Shown: positions 17,799-25,235 of the stretch, piece by piece
Layout: every line of letters starts with the position of its first letter
Position numbering within the stretch: position 1 is the stretch's first letter
Assembly: GCF_900167455.1 (NCBI RefSeq)
Contig: NZ_FUWJ01000002.1
Coordinates: 299,584-363,583, forward strand
Origin: Enhydrobacter aerosaccus
GTDB lineage: Bacteria; Pseudomonadota; Alphaproteobacteria; Reyranellales; Reyranellaceae
Reading direction: 5' to 3'
Length of the DNA stretch: 64,000 nucleotides
Made by a program: the position numbers and the translations under genes
Notes under the pieces: generated by a model
The model's input: only the letters and a program-made list of their open reading frames with translations
Databases searched by the model: none
Told to the model about the DNA's origin: nothing

Positions 17799-18775
17799 TT
17801 CTGCGGCGAGACGCGGAACTGATACGGCTCCTCGAGCGACGCGCATTCCTCGGCGGTCAGCGTCAGGTCCGTCGCCTTCGCTGCCGAAGTAAGCTGCTCC
17901 AGGTCGGTGGCACCGATGATCGGTGCACCCATGTAGGGCTTGGCCAGTAGCCAGGCCAGCGCGACCTGGGCCGGCGTCGCCCCTTTTCCGGCGGCAATCT
18001 TCTTCAGACGCTCGACGATCTCCCAATCGCACTCGCGATAGGTTCCGGCCTGGACCTGGGCATCGTTCTTCGACCGCTCGGTGGCGCCGCCGCCCTCCTT
18101 GCTGCGATTGCCAGCCAGGAAGCCGCGCGCCAGGGGCGAATAGGGAATGAGGCCGACACCCTGCTCGTGGCACAGCCGATTCATCTCGCGCTCTTCCTCA
18201 CGCTGGATGAGGTTGTAGAGATTCTGCATGGCAATCGGCCGTGCATAGCCCTTCCAGTCGGCGATCATCACCATCTGCGCGAACTTGTAGGCCGGCATGG
18301 TCGAGCCGCCGATGTAGCGCACCTTGCCCGAGCGCACGATCTGGTCGAGCGAGTACATGGTCTCTTCCAGCGGTGTATGCGGATCGAGCCGGTGGACCTG
18401 ATAGACGTCGATATAATCGGTTTGCAGACGCTTCAGCTGTTCGTCGACCGAAGCCATCAGATGCTTGCGGCCCGTGCCCTGGTCGTTGGCGACGGGGCTC
18501 ATGCGGATGCCGACCTTGGTCGACAAAACGATCTCCTCGCGCCGTACCATCTTGAGCAGCGTGGCGCCCATGATCTCTTCCGAGCGACCGAAATTATAGG
18601 TGTCGGCCGTATCGAAGAAGGTGATGCCGACATCGAGCGCGCGCCGGAAATAGGTCGGTGCCTCCGTCTCGTCGAACTTGCCCCAGCCGCGGCGCCCCTT
18701 GGCACCCCAGGAATTGCCGCCTAGACAGATGCGGCTGACGATCAGGCCGGAACGGCCCAGCGGTCCATATTTCAT
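17795..18775 (-). CDS. Aldo/keto reductase
   Basis: The 326-residue product is a (beta/alpha)8 aldo/keto reductase of the YajO/PdxI-like branch. The catalytic tetrad is D55 and Y60 (FFDTADTYNFGRSEE), K87 (LSTKVGI) and H128 (YQVHRLDP). The C-terminal NADPH-binding stretch PIIGATDLEQL is present. The MKYGPLGRSG start is favoured because it follows AGGGGGAT at good spacing; an upstream ATG in the same frame at 18802 is weaker. It is divergent from the SelW-like gene with only 46 bases between start codons, so the two may share a control region. Confidence 0.93.
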   Translation of the reverse strand: MKYGPLGRSGLIVSRICLGGNSWGAKGRRGWGKFDETEAPTYFRRALDVGITFFDTADTYNFGRSEEIMGATLLKMVRREEIVLSTKVGIRMSPVANDQGTGRKHLMASVDEQLKRLQTDYIDVYQVHRLDPHTPLEETMYSLDQIVRSGKVRYIGGSTMPAYKFAQMVMIADWKGYARPIAMQNLYNLIQREEEREMNRLCHEQGVGLIPYSPLARGFLAGNRSKEGGGATERSKNDAQVQAGTYRECDWEIVERLKKIAAGKGATPAQVALAWLLAKPYMGAPIIGATDLEQLTSAAKATDLTLTAEECASLEEPYQFRVSPQN

Positions 18776-18821
18776 CGAGATCCCCCTTGCTGGCGCGACC
18801 ATAAGGCGCCACCTTCCAGCA

Positions 18822-19037
18822 ATGAAGGTGCTGATCGAATATTGCGGCGCTTGAGGCTACAAGCCGCAGGCCCTCCGTGTGAGGGCTCGTCTCGAACAGC
18901 TGGGCGCAACCGACATCGAGATGCGCCCAGGCAGATCCGGCCAATTCGACGTCTCCGTCGATGGCACACTCAAATATACCCGCAGCAAGACCGGCCGCTT
19001 CCCGACCGACGATGAAGTCGAGTCCCTGATCGGCTGA
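18822..19037 (+). CDS. SelW-like selenoprotein (Rdx family) with in-frame UGA = selenocysteine
   Basis: Reading from ATG 18822 gives MKVLIEYCGA, then TGA at 18852-18854, then GYKPQALRVRARLEQLGATD and onward to a TGA stop at 19035-19037. If the first TGA is selenocysteine the protein is 71 residues with a C8-G-A-U11 redox motif. The local string YCGAUGYK is the same as in vertebrate selenoprotein W. The C-terminal half (IEMRPGRSGQFDVSVDGTLKYTRS, GRFPTDDEVESLI) is the rest of the Rdx thioredoxin-like fold, including the G-x-F-D/E-V-x-V-D-G strand and the final helix. A hairpin fit for a bacterial SECIS follows the UGA. No ribosome site is obvious before the ATG. SelW proteins are glutathione-linked redox proteins of incompletely known function. 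Reading the TGA as a stop would leave a 10-residue peptide and an orphan C-terminal fold. Confidence 0.9.
18852..18888 (+). promoter_or_regulatory. Putative bacterial SECIS element directly after the UGA codon
   Basis: A perfect 6-bp stem, GCCCTC (18870-18875) with GAGGGC (18881-18886), encloses the 5-nt loop CGTGT (18876-18880). One further G-U pair (18869/18887) extends it. The apical loop starts 22 nt after the UGA and its second base is G. Both match the known rules for SelB-dependent bacterial SECIS elements: a small apical loop with an early G, about 16-37 nt downstream of the UGA, inside the coding region. Confidence 0.75.
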
Positions 19038-19112
19038 CTGCGCTTTCAGACATGCCTGCGGTTTCCCGAGCCGACGCGGTTCATTCCAGGCCGCGTCTCC
19101 CCGGCCGGATGT

Positions 19113-19619
19113 TCATCGATCTTGTGACCCGTGAAGATTGGCTCTGGGTCGCTCCCACCATTTGGGCGTTGCCCGATAGACAAGCCAAATGAAAAGGCCG
19201 TTCCAGAGCAAAGCGCCAATCAGAAGCGGAAACACCAGTTCGGTGCCGATGTTCCGGAACCAGAACCACCCCGGTATCGGAAGAACGGTCATTGCGGCAG
19301 CCCAGACAGCCGCAGAGAGACACCAGATCCATACAGCCCGAAAATCGGACGATATTGGAGCGTTCGCCTTGATCACACGCCATGAAACTGACGCAGCGAT
19401 CATGGATGCCATTCCAAGCGCAGACCAGAGCAGTGCGCCGGGCCAAGCATTGGAGGTTTGCACACTATGCCATCGGCCTACAAACGATAGTCGATGCCAA
19501 TCGGTAAGTGCCAACGCCGCCAGCTCGAAGAAGATGTAGCCTGGCACATAGGTCCACCAACGAAGCCACCGAGACAATACTCGTGGCCGCGTCGGGTCTG
19601 GTGTTCCATCAGGCTGCAC
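19113..19619 (-). CDS. Hypothetical membrane protein, four transmembrane segments
   Basis: The 168-residue product has about four hydrophobic segments (roughly residues 24-42, 60-84, 96-115 and 126-146). It is very rich in tryptophan (WLRWWTYVPGYIFFELAALALTDW, VWIWCLSAAVWAAA, GWFWFRN), with a polar, charged C-terminal tail after TPKWWERPR. I do not recognise the family. Base composition here is visibly less GC-rich than in the neighbours and codon use is less biased, so recent acquisition is possible. Confidence 0.55.
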   Translation of the reverse strand: MQPDGTPDPTRPRVLSRWLRWWTYVPGYIFFELAALALTDWHRLSFVGRWHSVQTSNAWPGALLWSALGMASMIAASVSWRVIKANAPISSDFRAVWIWCLSAAVWAAAMTVLPIPGWFWFRNIGTELVFPLLIGALLWNGLFIWLVYRATPKWWERPRANLHGSQDR

Positions 19620-19763
19620 GTTCAGCCACTAAAGTCGCATGGCAGATTGTCGGCAAGCTTCGGTCTGTCTTTCTCCAGGTGCCTTGCGGAAACAATGCCG
19701 CGCGCCGGGCGCAGTCAAAAGATCTCCGCAGGGAGCAGAATAAGGCGAGAGCTTGGGAGACTG

Positions 19764-20759
19764 TCAGCCCAGCACTTCCTTGTTCACGATGTTCGCCGCG
19801 TTGGGGCGGCCGTCGAACACCGAGAGGATGTTCTCGATGGCAGTGACGGCCATGCGGTCGCTGGCCTCCTGGGTGACGCCGGCCATGTGCGGGCTGAGGA
19901 TCACGTTCTCGAGCGTGAACAGCTTGTTCTTCGGATCCGGTGGCTCCCTGTCGAGCACGTCGAGGCCGGCGCCGCGCAACTTGCCCGCGCTGAGGGCCGT
20001 GTAGAGCGCCTCCTCGTTGACGATGCCGCCGCGGGCGGTGTTGACGAGGAAGGCCTCGGGCTTCATCAGCGCCAGCGTCTCGGCGTTGAACATGTTCACC
20101 GTCTCCGGCGACTTCGGGCAATGGATCGAGACGAAGTCGACCTTGGGCAGGATGGCCTTGAGATCGGTCACCTTGGTCGCGCCGGCCTTCTTGATGTCGG
20201 CCTCGGAAATGTTCGGGTCGAGCACGTAGGTATCCATCTCGAACGCCACGCAGCGCTTCACGGTGCGCGAGCCGATCCGGCCCATGCCGACGACCAGCAC
20301 CGATTTGCCGGAAAGATCGGACGGCAGATCGGACAGGCGCTGGCCCCAGCCATTCTCGCGGACGAAGCGGTCGTACTTCTTCACCAGCCGCGCGGCCGCC
20401 AGCATCATGTACATCGCATGCTCGGCCACGGAGACCGAGTTAGCGATGCCGGTCGTCATCAGCGGGATCTTGCGCTTGTTGAGGGCCGGAATTTCGACAG
20501 CGTCGAACCCGACGCCCAGACGGGCCACCACCATCATGCCCGGCGCCGCGTCGAGCTCGGCCTGGCGGAAGGGCGTCGCGCCCAGCGTCACGGCATTGGC
20601 GTCCTTGAGCTTGGGATGCAACGACGGCACCGAATCGTCGGTGAGGATTTCGTAGTCGACATCGTCCCGCTTCTTCAGGACATCGAGGCCAGCCTGCGGC
20701 ATGCGGCCGACGATCAGCACCTTCTTACGGTTCTTGCCGGTGTTCGGGCCCGTGGACAT
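19764..20759 (-). CDS. D-isomer-specific 2-hydroxyacid dehydrogenase
   Basis: The 331-residue product resembles glyoxylate/hydroxypyruvate reductases and phosphoglycerate-dehydrogenase-like proteins. Visible are VARLGVGFDAVEIPALNKRKIPLM with the substrate-domain G-x-G-x-D, SVSVAEHAMYMMLAAAR, the Rossmann loop VLVVGMGRIGSRTVKRC, catalytic Arg in VNTARGGIVNE, Glu in LDREPPDP and His in ILSPHMAGVT. The ATG at 20759 follows AGGGGAAAC and is preferred over the one at 20777. The AsnC/Lrp regulator gene lies 62 bases upstream on the same strand; co-regulation is likely. Confidence 0.92.
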   Translation of the reverse strand: MSTGPNTGKNRKKVLIVGRMPQAGLDVLKKRDDVDYEILTDDSVPSLHPKLKDANAVTLGATPFRQAELDAAPGMMVVARLGVGFDAVEIPALNKRKIPLMTTGIANSVSVAEHAMYMMLAAARLVKKYDRFVRENGWGQRLSDLPSDLSGKSVLVVGMGRIGSRTVKRCVAFEMDTYVLDPNISEADIKKAGATKVTDLKAILPKVDFVSIHCPKSPETVNMFNAETLALMKPEAFLVNTARGGIVNEEALYTALSAGKLRGAGLDVLDREPPDPKNKLFTLENVILSPHMAGVTQEASDRMAVTAIENILSVFDGRPNAANIVNKEVLG

Positions 20760-20821
20760 CGTTTCCCCTATGATCATTGCAAACGAACGGCCACGATCCT
20801 AGAGCCCGCAGACACCGGATG

Positions 20822-21301
20822 CTAGGGGAGGTAGTTCAGCGGCAATCGCGTGGTGGACTTGATCTCCTCCATCGCGAACATGGAGGTCACGTCGGAGAGT
20901 TCGATCTTGGCGATCAGGCGCTTGTAGAATGCATCGTAGGCCTCGATATCCGGCAAGGCGAGGCGGATGAGGTAGTCGATCTCGCCGCTCATGCGATAGC
21001 AATCCATGACCTCGGGAAAGGAAGCGATCGCCCGGGCGAATCGGGCCAGCCACTGGGCGTTGTGCTGGGCCGTTCGCACCGCCACGAACACCGTGACCCC
21101 GGCATTCACAGCCTTGCGATCGAGCAGCGCCACGCGCGCCCGGATGATGCCCTGCTCCTGCAGGCGATTGATGCGGCGCCAGCAGGGCGTCGTCGACAAC
21201 CCGACGCGCCGCGCGACTTCCGCCAGCGGCATGTCGACATCGTCCTGCAAGCAATCCAGAATCTTACGGTCAAAGGAATCGAGCGATAATTTCGCGGCCA
21301 C
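20822..21301 (-). CDS. Lrp/AsnC family transcriptional regulator
   Basis: The product has an N-terminal winged helix (LDSFDRKILDCLQDDVDMPLAEVARRVGLSTTPCWRRINRLQEQGII) followed by a RAM ligand-binding domain with EVMDCYRMSGEIDYLIRLALPDIEAYDAFYKRLI. This is the standard 155-160 residue Lrp/AsnC layout. I place the start at a GTG at 21301, because ATGs further upstream (21394, 21430) would add about 40 residues foreign to the family and collide with the divergent DUF6356 gene. It should bind an amino acid or related small molecule and probably controls the 2-hydroxyacid dehydrogenase downstream. Confidence 0.88.
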   Translation of the reverse strand: MAAKLSLDSFDRKILDCLQDDVDMPLAEVARRVGLSTTPCWRRINRLQEQGIIRARVALLDRKAVNAGVTVFVAVRTAQHNAQWLARFARAIASFPEVMDCYRMSGEIDYLIRLALPDIEAYDAFYKRLIAKIELSDVTSMFAMEEIKSTTRLPLNYLP

Positions 21302-21392
21302 GAGGAGTTCCGGGGAATGTGTTTCTCCAGATTGCCGGAGGAGACGCAAAGCTCGCAAGCCGTTTTCAGGCGGAACCGCTAAAATTCGCGCC

Positions 21393-21638
21393 ATGATTCG
21401 CCGCTTCACCGACCATCCCGCCTCGGTCAACGAAACCTACTTCCAGCATATGGGCATGGCCTTCAGCTTCGGCCGGCACATGCTGCTGGGTAGTCTGGCC
21501 TGCTTCGTGCACGGTCTCCTCCCCTGGTTGTTCCTGACGCGAGGCAGCGACACAATCCGCGCGCTGCATCACCGCATGGTGACCCACCGCGTCGTGCGTC
21601 CCGCCCAGAGCGAGGCCCAGATCGTCGCGGCCGAGTGA
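21393..21638 (+). CDS. DUF6356 family small membrane-associated protein
   Basis: The 81-residue product opens MIRRFTDHPASVNETYFQHMGMAFSFG, the conserved start of the DUF6356 family in Alphaproteobacteria, and has one hydrophobic stretch (LLGSLACFVHGLLPWLFL) that could sit in the membrane. The C-terminal RALHHRMVTHRV is basic. Function is unknown in the family. It is divergent from the Lrp-type regulator, about 90 bases from its preferred start. Confidence 0.85.
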   Translation: MIRRFTDHPASVNETYFQHMGMAFSFGRHMLLGSLACFVHGLLPWLFLTRGSDTIRALHHRMVTHRVVRPAQSEAQIVAAE

Positions 21639-21700
21639 GTCAGCAACCCGTTGCGTCGTCGTCGCGTTTACCAGATCGGACGAGCGCAAGGGGGATGCCC

Positions 21701-22081
21701 ATGGAGACGCCACTACGCCTGACGTTCCACGGTGGAGAGACGAGTGAGGCGCTAAGCACCCTCATCCGGGAACATGTCGAGGAGCTGGAGCGGCTGTATG
21801 GCCGCCTGACGTCGTGCAATATCGTGGTCCAAGTGCCGGACCGACATCACCGAGTCGCCCTGTACGCGGTGAACCTTCATATCGTCATGCCCGGTAGCAT
21901 CGATATCAACATCGATCATATCCCGCAGAACGACGATCGCTTCGCCATCCCGCAATTCGCGGTCACCGACGCCTTCCGCCGCGCCAAGCGCGCGATCAAG
22001 GAGCGCGCCCAGAAGCTGCGGGGCGACGTGAAGACCCTGCGCGAACGGATCGAGCGCACGGTCGACCAGCCCGAAGGCTGA
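21701..22081 (+). CDS. HPF/RaiA-like ribosome-associated protein
   Basis: The 126-residue product has the beta-alpha-beta3-alpha pattern of ribosome hibernation factors. LRLTFHGGETSEALSTLIREHVEELERLYGRL is the first strand and helix, VALYAVNLHIVMPGSIDINI the central strands, and AVTDAFRRAKRAIKERAQKLRGDVK the second helix, ending in a basic and coiled tail. The second ATG (21701) is chosen since AGGGGG lies six bases before it; the first ATG at 21695 abuts that site. It resembles the single-domain, short HPF group, but may be a divergent paralogue rather than the main hibernation factor, which usually sits beside rpoN. Confidence 0.75.
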   Translation: METPLRLTFHGGETSEALSTLIREHVEELERLYGRLTSCNIVVQVPDRHHRVALYAVNLHIVMPGSIDINIDHIPQNDDRFAIPQFAVTDAFRRAKRAIKERAQKLRGDVKTLRERIERTVDQPEG

Positions 22082-22090
22082 TCGCCCCTT

Positions 22091-22630
22091 TCAAACCGAT
22101 GAAATGACAGGCGTTGGCAGGATCGCAGCCAGTGCCTGTTTGAGCGCGGTCGGAGACGAAGCCGTCAGATCCTTGGGGACTTCGTGCGCGACCATCCTGC
22201 GCACCTGCGTGGACAAGAGCTCGCGCAGTTCGCCCAGACTGCGGCTTGGCGCGACGAGGATCAGGCGGTCGAATTCACCCCGGCCGCACATATCTTCCAG
22301 CGTCTGCGCCAGCGTCGCGGTGAACTCGTGCTTCTCCATCTTGTGCGGATCGTGCGGCGGCTCGTAAGCATGCCGTACGCCGCCGCGCGCCGACGCGAAG
22401 CTGCGACCAGGCCGGTCGGTCACGATGTCCCGTGTCTTGCGCCGGCTGGTCGGCGAGATCATGTCGAGCTGGCTCGCTGGCATGAGCTTGCGATTGTCCT
22501 CGCTGGGCTCGAGGAAGCGGGCTCGTGCGCCGTCGGCAACGACGATCAGCGTGCGCTTGCGGAGCGGGTCCATCCTGGGCGCCGCTGGAATTCGCGCCCT
22601 GCGTCGGGGCTTCATCACCGATTTCACCAT
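22091..22630 (-). CDS. Host attachment protein family (PF10116-like)
   Basis: The 179-residue product has KRTLIVVADGARARFLEPSEDNRKLM near its N-terminus and the TDRPGRSFASARGGVRHAYEPPHDPHKMEKHEFTA segment that marks this family. It continues with LVAPSRSLGELRELL and ends in a helical AHEVPKDLTASSPTALKQALA. The family was named after an Agrobacterium attachment locus but is structurally close to eRF1-like proteins and its real role is unclear. The ATG at 22630 follows AAGGAGAGG. It converges on the HPF-like gene with only nine bases between stops. Confidence 0.85.
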   Translation of the reverse strand: MVKSVMKPRRRARIPAAPRMDPLRKRTLIVVADGARARFLEPSEDNRKLMPASQLDMISPTSRRKTRDIVTDRPGRSFASARGGVRHAYEPPHDPHKMEKHEFTATLAQTLEDMCGRGEFDRLILVAPSRSLGELRELLSTQVRRMVAHEVPKDLTASSPTALKQALAAILPTPVISSV

Positions 22631-22684
22631 CGACCTCTCCTTCAGGACGAAAACGCGAGCGGCCGGCGGCGCGTTGCCCTGGCG

Positions 22685-23263
22685 CTAGCAACTATCGCCC
22701 GGCAGGAGATGCAGCAGCGGTCGCGCAAGATGGAGGATCTGGTAAGCGACACCAGGCGTGCCTTCGATCGGCGCAGCCTCCGACAGCACGATTCGAATAA
22801 CACGCCAACGGCGAGGATCGACACCGATGACTGCGGCGACGACATCGGCGGCTCCAGCGCGAGAGCGATTGCGGTCGATTTCGCTGGCAAAGGCAGCCGT
22901 CAGGTCGGCGTCCACGGGAATTTCGGCTTCCTCTAGGAGCGCGAACCGCGCCTCCTGTCCGGGCCCCTTGCGCGCCTCCAGGACGAACCTCGTTTCGATA
23001 TCGGCCCGGCCGAAACTGTCGGTCACGACCCGATAGCGCCCATCCATCAGGAAGGCGGCAAAGGCGTCGGCATCCTGCCAGAGATAGAGCGAGGAATAGG
23101 AGCTGGCGATCGCGCCATAACGTCCCTTCTCGCGCAAGAGGAACGCCTTGAAGAAGAGGCGCGGCGTGTCGTTCCAAAGACTGCCGCGCGCGGCCGCCCG
23201 TTCACGGATGAGGCCGATGTCGTAATTCGCGGGCAGGCGATGGAGGTAGTGCGCGACGATCAT
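22685..23263 (-). CDS. DUF4865 family protein
   Basis: The 192-residue product starts MIVAHYLHRLPANYDIGLIRERAAARGSLWNDTPRLFFKAFLLRE, a clear DUF4865 signature, and continues YSSLYLWQDADAFAAFLMDGRYRVVTDSFGR. It resembles small ferredoxin-like barrel enzymes such as YdhR monooxygenases, but no catalytic residue is established. The start overlaps the stop of the tautomerase gene by four bases (ATGA), so the two are coupled; this pairing beside a LysR regulator is recurrent in proteobacteria as far as I know. Confidence 0.85.
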   Translation of the reverse strand: MIVAHYLHRLPANYDIGLIRERAAARGSLWNDTPRLFFKAFLLREKGRYGAIASSYSSLYLWQDADAFAAFLMDGRYRVVTDSFGRADIETRFVLEARKGPGQEARFALLEEAEIPVDADLTAAFASEIDRNRSRAGAADVVAAVIGVDPRRWRVIRIVLSEAAPIEGTPGVAYQILHLARPLLHLLPGDSC

Positions 23264-23652
23264 GGCAGCGCCTTCGCGTATTGGGCCAGACCATGGCCGA
23301 ACGACCAGTTTTCCGGCACCACCTCGACAAGGTTGATGAAGATGTCTTCGGGACGCAGGCCGGGGTCGGCCGTCAACCGCTCGACGATGCGCCGGTAAAG
23401 CGCCTGCTTCCGGTCGGCCGGGCGCGTATTGCTCACGGTAAGCTGGATGATCACCAGATCGTCGCTGCGCGCGATGCCGAGATAGGTCCGTCCGAACAGG
23501 AAATCCTCTTCGTCATGCTCGGAGATCGTCATGAAGCGATCGTCCTCGGGCACATCGAACGTCTCGCGCATGGCCTGGTAGAGGCCATCGAGGATGGCCT
23601 TGCGATAGGCGGCCGGCTTGCCCCGTCGCAGGGAGACACGTGTCAGCGGCAT
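23260..23652 (-). CDS. Tautomerase family protein
   Basis: The 130-residue product starts MPLTRVSLRRGKPAAYRKAILDGLYQAMRETFDVPEDDRF. Met removal would expose the Pro1 general base of the tautomerase superfamily. The later FGRTYLGIARSDDLVIIQLTVSNTRPADRKQALYRRIVERL is typical of the longer 4-oxalocrotonate-tautomerase-like group of about 130 residues. It could isomerise an enol/keto dicarbonyl or dehalogenate; substrate unknown. It is the first gene of a two-gene unit with DUF4865 and is divergent from the LysR regulator, which probably controls it. Confidence 0.88.
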   Translation of the reverse strand: MPLTRVSLRRGKPAAYRKAILDGLYQAMRETFDVPEDDRFMTISEHDEEDFLFGRTYLGIARSDDLVIIQLTVSNTRPADRKQALYRRIVERLTADPGLRPEDIFINLVEVVPENWSFGHGLAQYAKALP

Positions 23653-23761
23653 GTGGGCTCCTGAGTGCTGTTCCACTCGCCTCAAGTTAGGCTGACCTTG
23701 ATAATTTCGAAATGACATGAATATATATTTCAATCATTTTCAAAACGAATAACTGACGATC
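23653..23761. promoter_or_regulatory. Divergent control region with LysR-type palindromes
   Basis: This 109-base spacer between the tautomerase unit and its divergent LysR gene is markedly AT-rich. It contains a perfect 10-bp palindrome, ATTTCGAAAT (23704-23713), and a second imperfect dyad, TGAA-N7-TTCA (23718-23732). Both resemble LysR-family binding boxes in position and type. No consensus promoter hexamers stand out. Confidence 0.5.
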
Positions 23762-24613
23762 ATGAAGACACTCGATATCGACTCCGTCCGAGCTTTCGTC
23801 CTGGTCGCCGATCTCAAGAGTTTCACCCGCGCCGCCGAGGCGATGGATACGACCCAGTCGGCGGTGAGCCTCAAGATCAAGCGGCTGGAGGACACCCTTG
23901 GACGGCGACTTCTGGAGCGGACGCCGCGCACCGTCCGCCTTTCGGTCGACGGAGACGACTTCGTCGGTCGGGCCCGCTCGCTGATCGAGGCACATCAGGA
24001 GGCGCTGGGATCGTTCGGCGTCGAGCGCCGGCGACTGGTCATCGGCATCAGCCATCACATCGTCGGCGCCGAACTGCCGATCTTGCTGCGCCAAATGAAC
24101 CGCAGCGATCCAACGCTATCGATGGAACTGAGAATTGCCTCGTCGCAGGATGTGCTGATCGAACTCGACGCGGGTCGACTGGATGCCGCCATCGTCTTGC
24201 GTCACGACAGTCGGCGCCGCGGCGGCGACGTCGTCCTCGACGAAGCGTTCGGATGGATGGCCGCTCCGGATTTCACTCATGTTCCGGGTCAACCGCTGCG
24301 GCTGGCGACGCAGGCCGCTCCCTGCAGCGTGCGCGAGATGGCCGTCCAAGCCCTCGACAAGGCGCGGCAGCCGTGGACGGAGGTTTTCGTCGGCGGCGGA
24401 ACCATGACCATCGGCGCCGCGGTGTCAGCCGGCCTGGCCGTGGCCGCCCTCGGCCGCCGCGTGGCGCCCCCGGGGACGATCGATATCGGGCCGCAACTCG
24501 GTCTGCCCGCCCTGCCGACGCGCCAGGTGATGCTCTACTCGGCCCTGGTGGACAGGCAGGCCCGCAGCGCGCTCAAGACCCTCGCAGCTGCGATCCGATC
24601 CACCATCGACTGA
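23762..24613 (+). CDS. LysR family transcriptional regulator
   Basis: The 283-residue product has an N-terminal winged helix-turn-helix (SVRAFVLVADLKSFTRAAEAMDTTQSAVSLKIKRLEDTLGRRLLERTPRTVRL, residues about 8-61) followed by a linker helix and a two-lobed effector domain with VIGISHHIVGAELPILL and LDAGRLDAAIVLRHD. Length is a little short of the usual 300. It is divergent from the tautomerase/DUF4865 pair across an AT-rich spacer with palindromes, the standard arrangement for a LysR regulator and its target. Confidence 0.92.
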   Translation: MKTLDIDSVRAFVLVADLKSFTRAAEAMDTTQSAVSLKIKRLEDTLGRRLLERTPRTVRLSVDGDDFVGRARSLIEAHQEALGSFGVERRRLVIGISHHIVGAELPILLRQMNRSDPTLSMELRIASSQDVLIELDAGRLDAAIVLRHDSRRRGGDVVLDEAFGWMAAPDFTHVPGQPLRLATQAAPCSVREMAVQALDKARQPWTEVFVGGGTMTIGAAVSAGLAVAALGRRVAPPGTIDIGPQLGLPALPTRQVMLYSALVDRQARSALKTLAAAIRSTID

Positions 24614-24620
24614 ACGGCTG

Positions 24621-25235
24621 TCAGCGTGGCCCGCGTCTTGCGATACCCTTTTCGTCCAGCCGTTCGCGCAGCAGGCCGATACGGTCGCCGCCCCAGAACA
24701 GCTCGCCCTCGAAGACGAAACTCGGCACGCCGAAGATGCCGGTCGCCTCGGCCTCAGTGCGCAAGGCATCGTGCCGCGCCCCACCGTCGCCAGCCAGGAA
24801 GTCCGCGAAACCGGCCGGTGCTCCCACTTCGCGCAGCAGCGCCTCCACGGCCTCGACGTCCTCCGGATCGACCTCGCGCCGCCAGAAGCGATCGAACGCG
24901 AGGTCGTTGTAGGTCCTGAACACCCCATGCTTCTGGGCATAGAGCATGCCCGTCTGAAGCGGCCGATCGAAGTAGATCTTCTTCGGTCCCCTCAGGGTCA
25001 GGCCCTGCTTGTTGGCGAAGCGGCGGGCATCCATGTAGGCATAGCGCACCCGCCGCCAATGGTGCGGATCGCGCTCGGCCACGGATCCCTGGAAGGACGG
25101 GATGTCCAGCGTATAGGGGCGCCAGTCGAGGCGAAGATCGTAATCGGCCTCGAGATCGTAGGCCCAGGCTTTCGCGACGAATGCGTAGGGACTGACATAG
25201 TCGCTCCAGAGCGTGACCGTGGGCTGCACGCTCAC
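24621..25235 (-). CDS. 2-hydroxychromene-2-carboxylate isomerase / DsbA family protein
   Basis: The 204-residue product (GTG start at 25235) opens VTLWSDYVSPYAFVAKAWAYDLE. The S-P-Y in place of the CxxC of DsbA is typical of the kappa-GST/HCCA isomerase group, which binds glutathione through a serine. The helical insert PHHWRRVRYAYMDARRFANKQGL and the closing EAEATGIFGVPSFVFEGELFWGGDRIGLL, with the cis-Pro VPSF loop, agree. It could isomerise an aromatic ring-fission product. The start overlaps the stop of the membrane-protein gene by four bases (GTGA). Confidence 0.88.
   Translation of the reverse strand: MSVQPTVTLWSDYVSPYAFVAKAWAYDLEADYDLRLDWRPYTLDIPSFQGSVAERDPHHWRRVRYAYMDARRFANKQGLTLRGPKKIYFDRPLQTGMLYAQKHGVFRTYNDLAFDRFWRREVDPEDVEAVEALLREVGAPAGFADFLAGDGGARHDALRTEAEATGIFGVPSFVFEGELFWGGDRIGLLRERLDEKGIARRGPR

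Noticed and set aside
18879..19037. A separate GTG-started small gene beginning after the UGA
   Set aside because: It would lack the first strand and the redox motif of the fold, while the upstream frame supplies exactly that with the CGAUGYK context and a fitting hairpin; read-through is the better explanation.
18822..19037. Pseudogene or sequencing error explaining the in-frame TGA
   Set aside because: No frameshift is needed, the flanking residues match SelW, TGA sits exactly at the Sec position and a SECIS-like stem follows. All are unlikely by chance.
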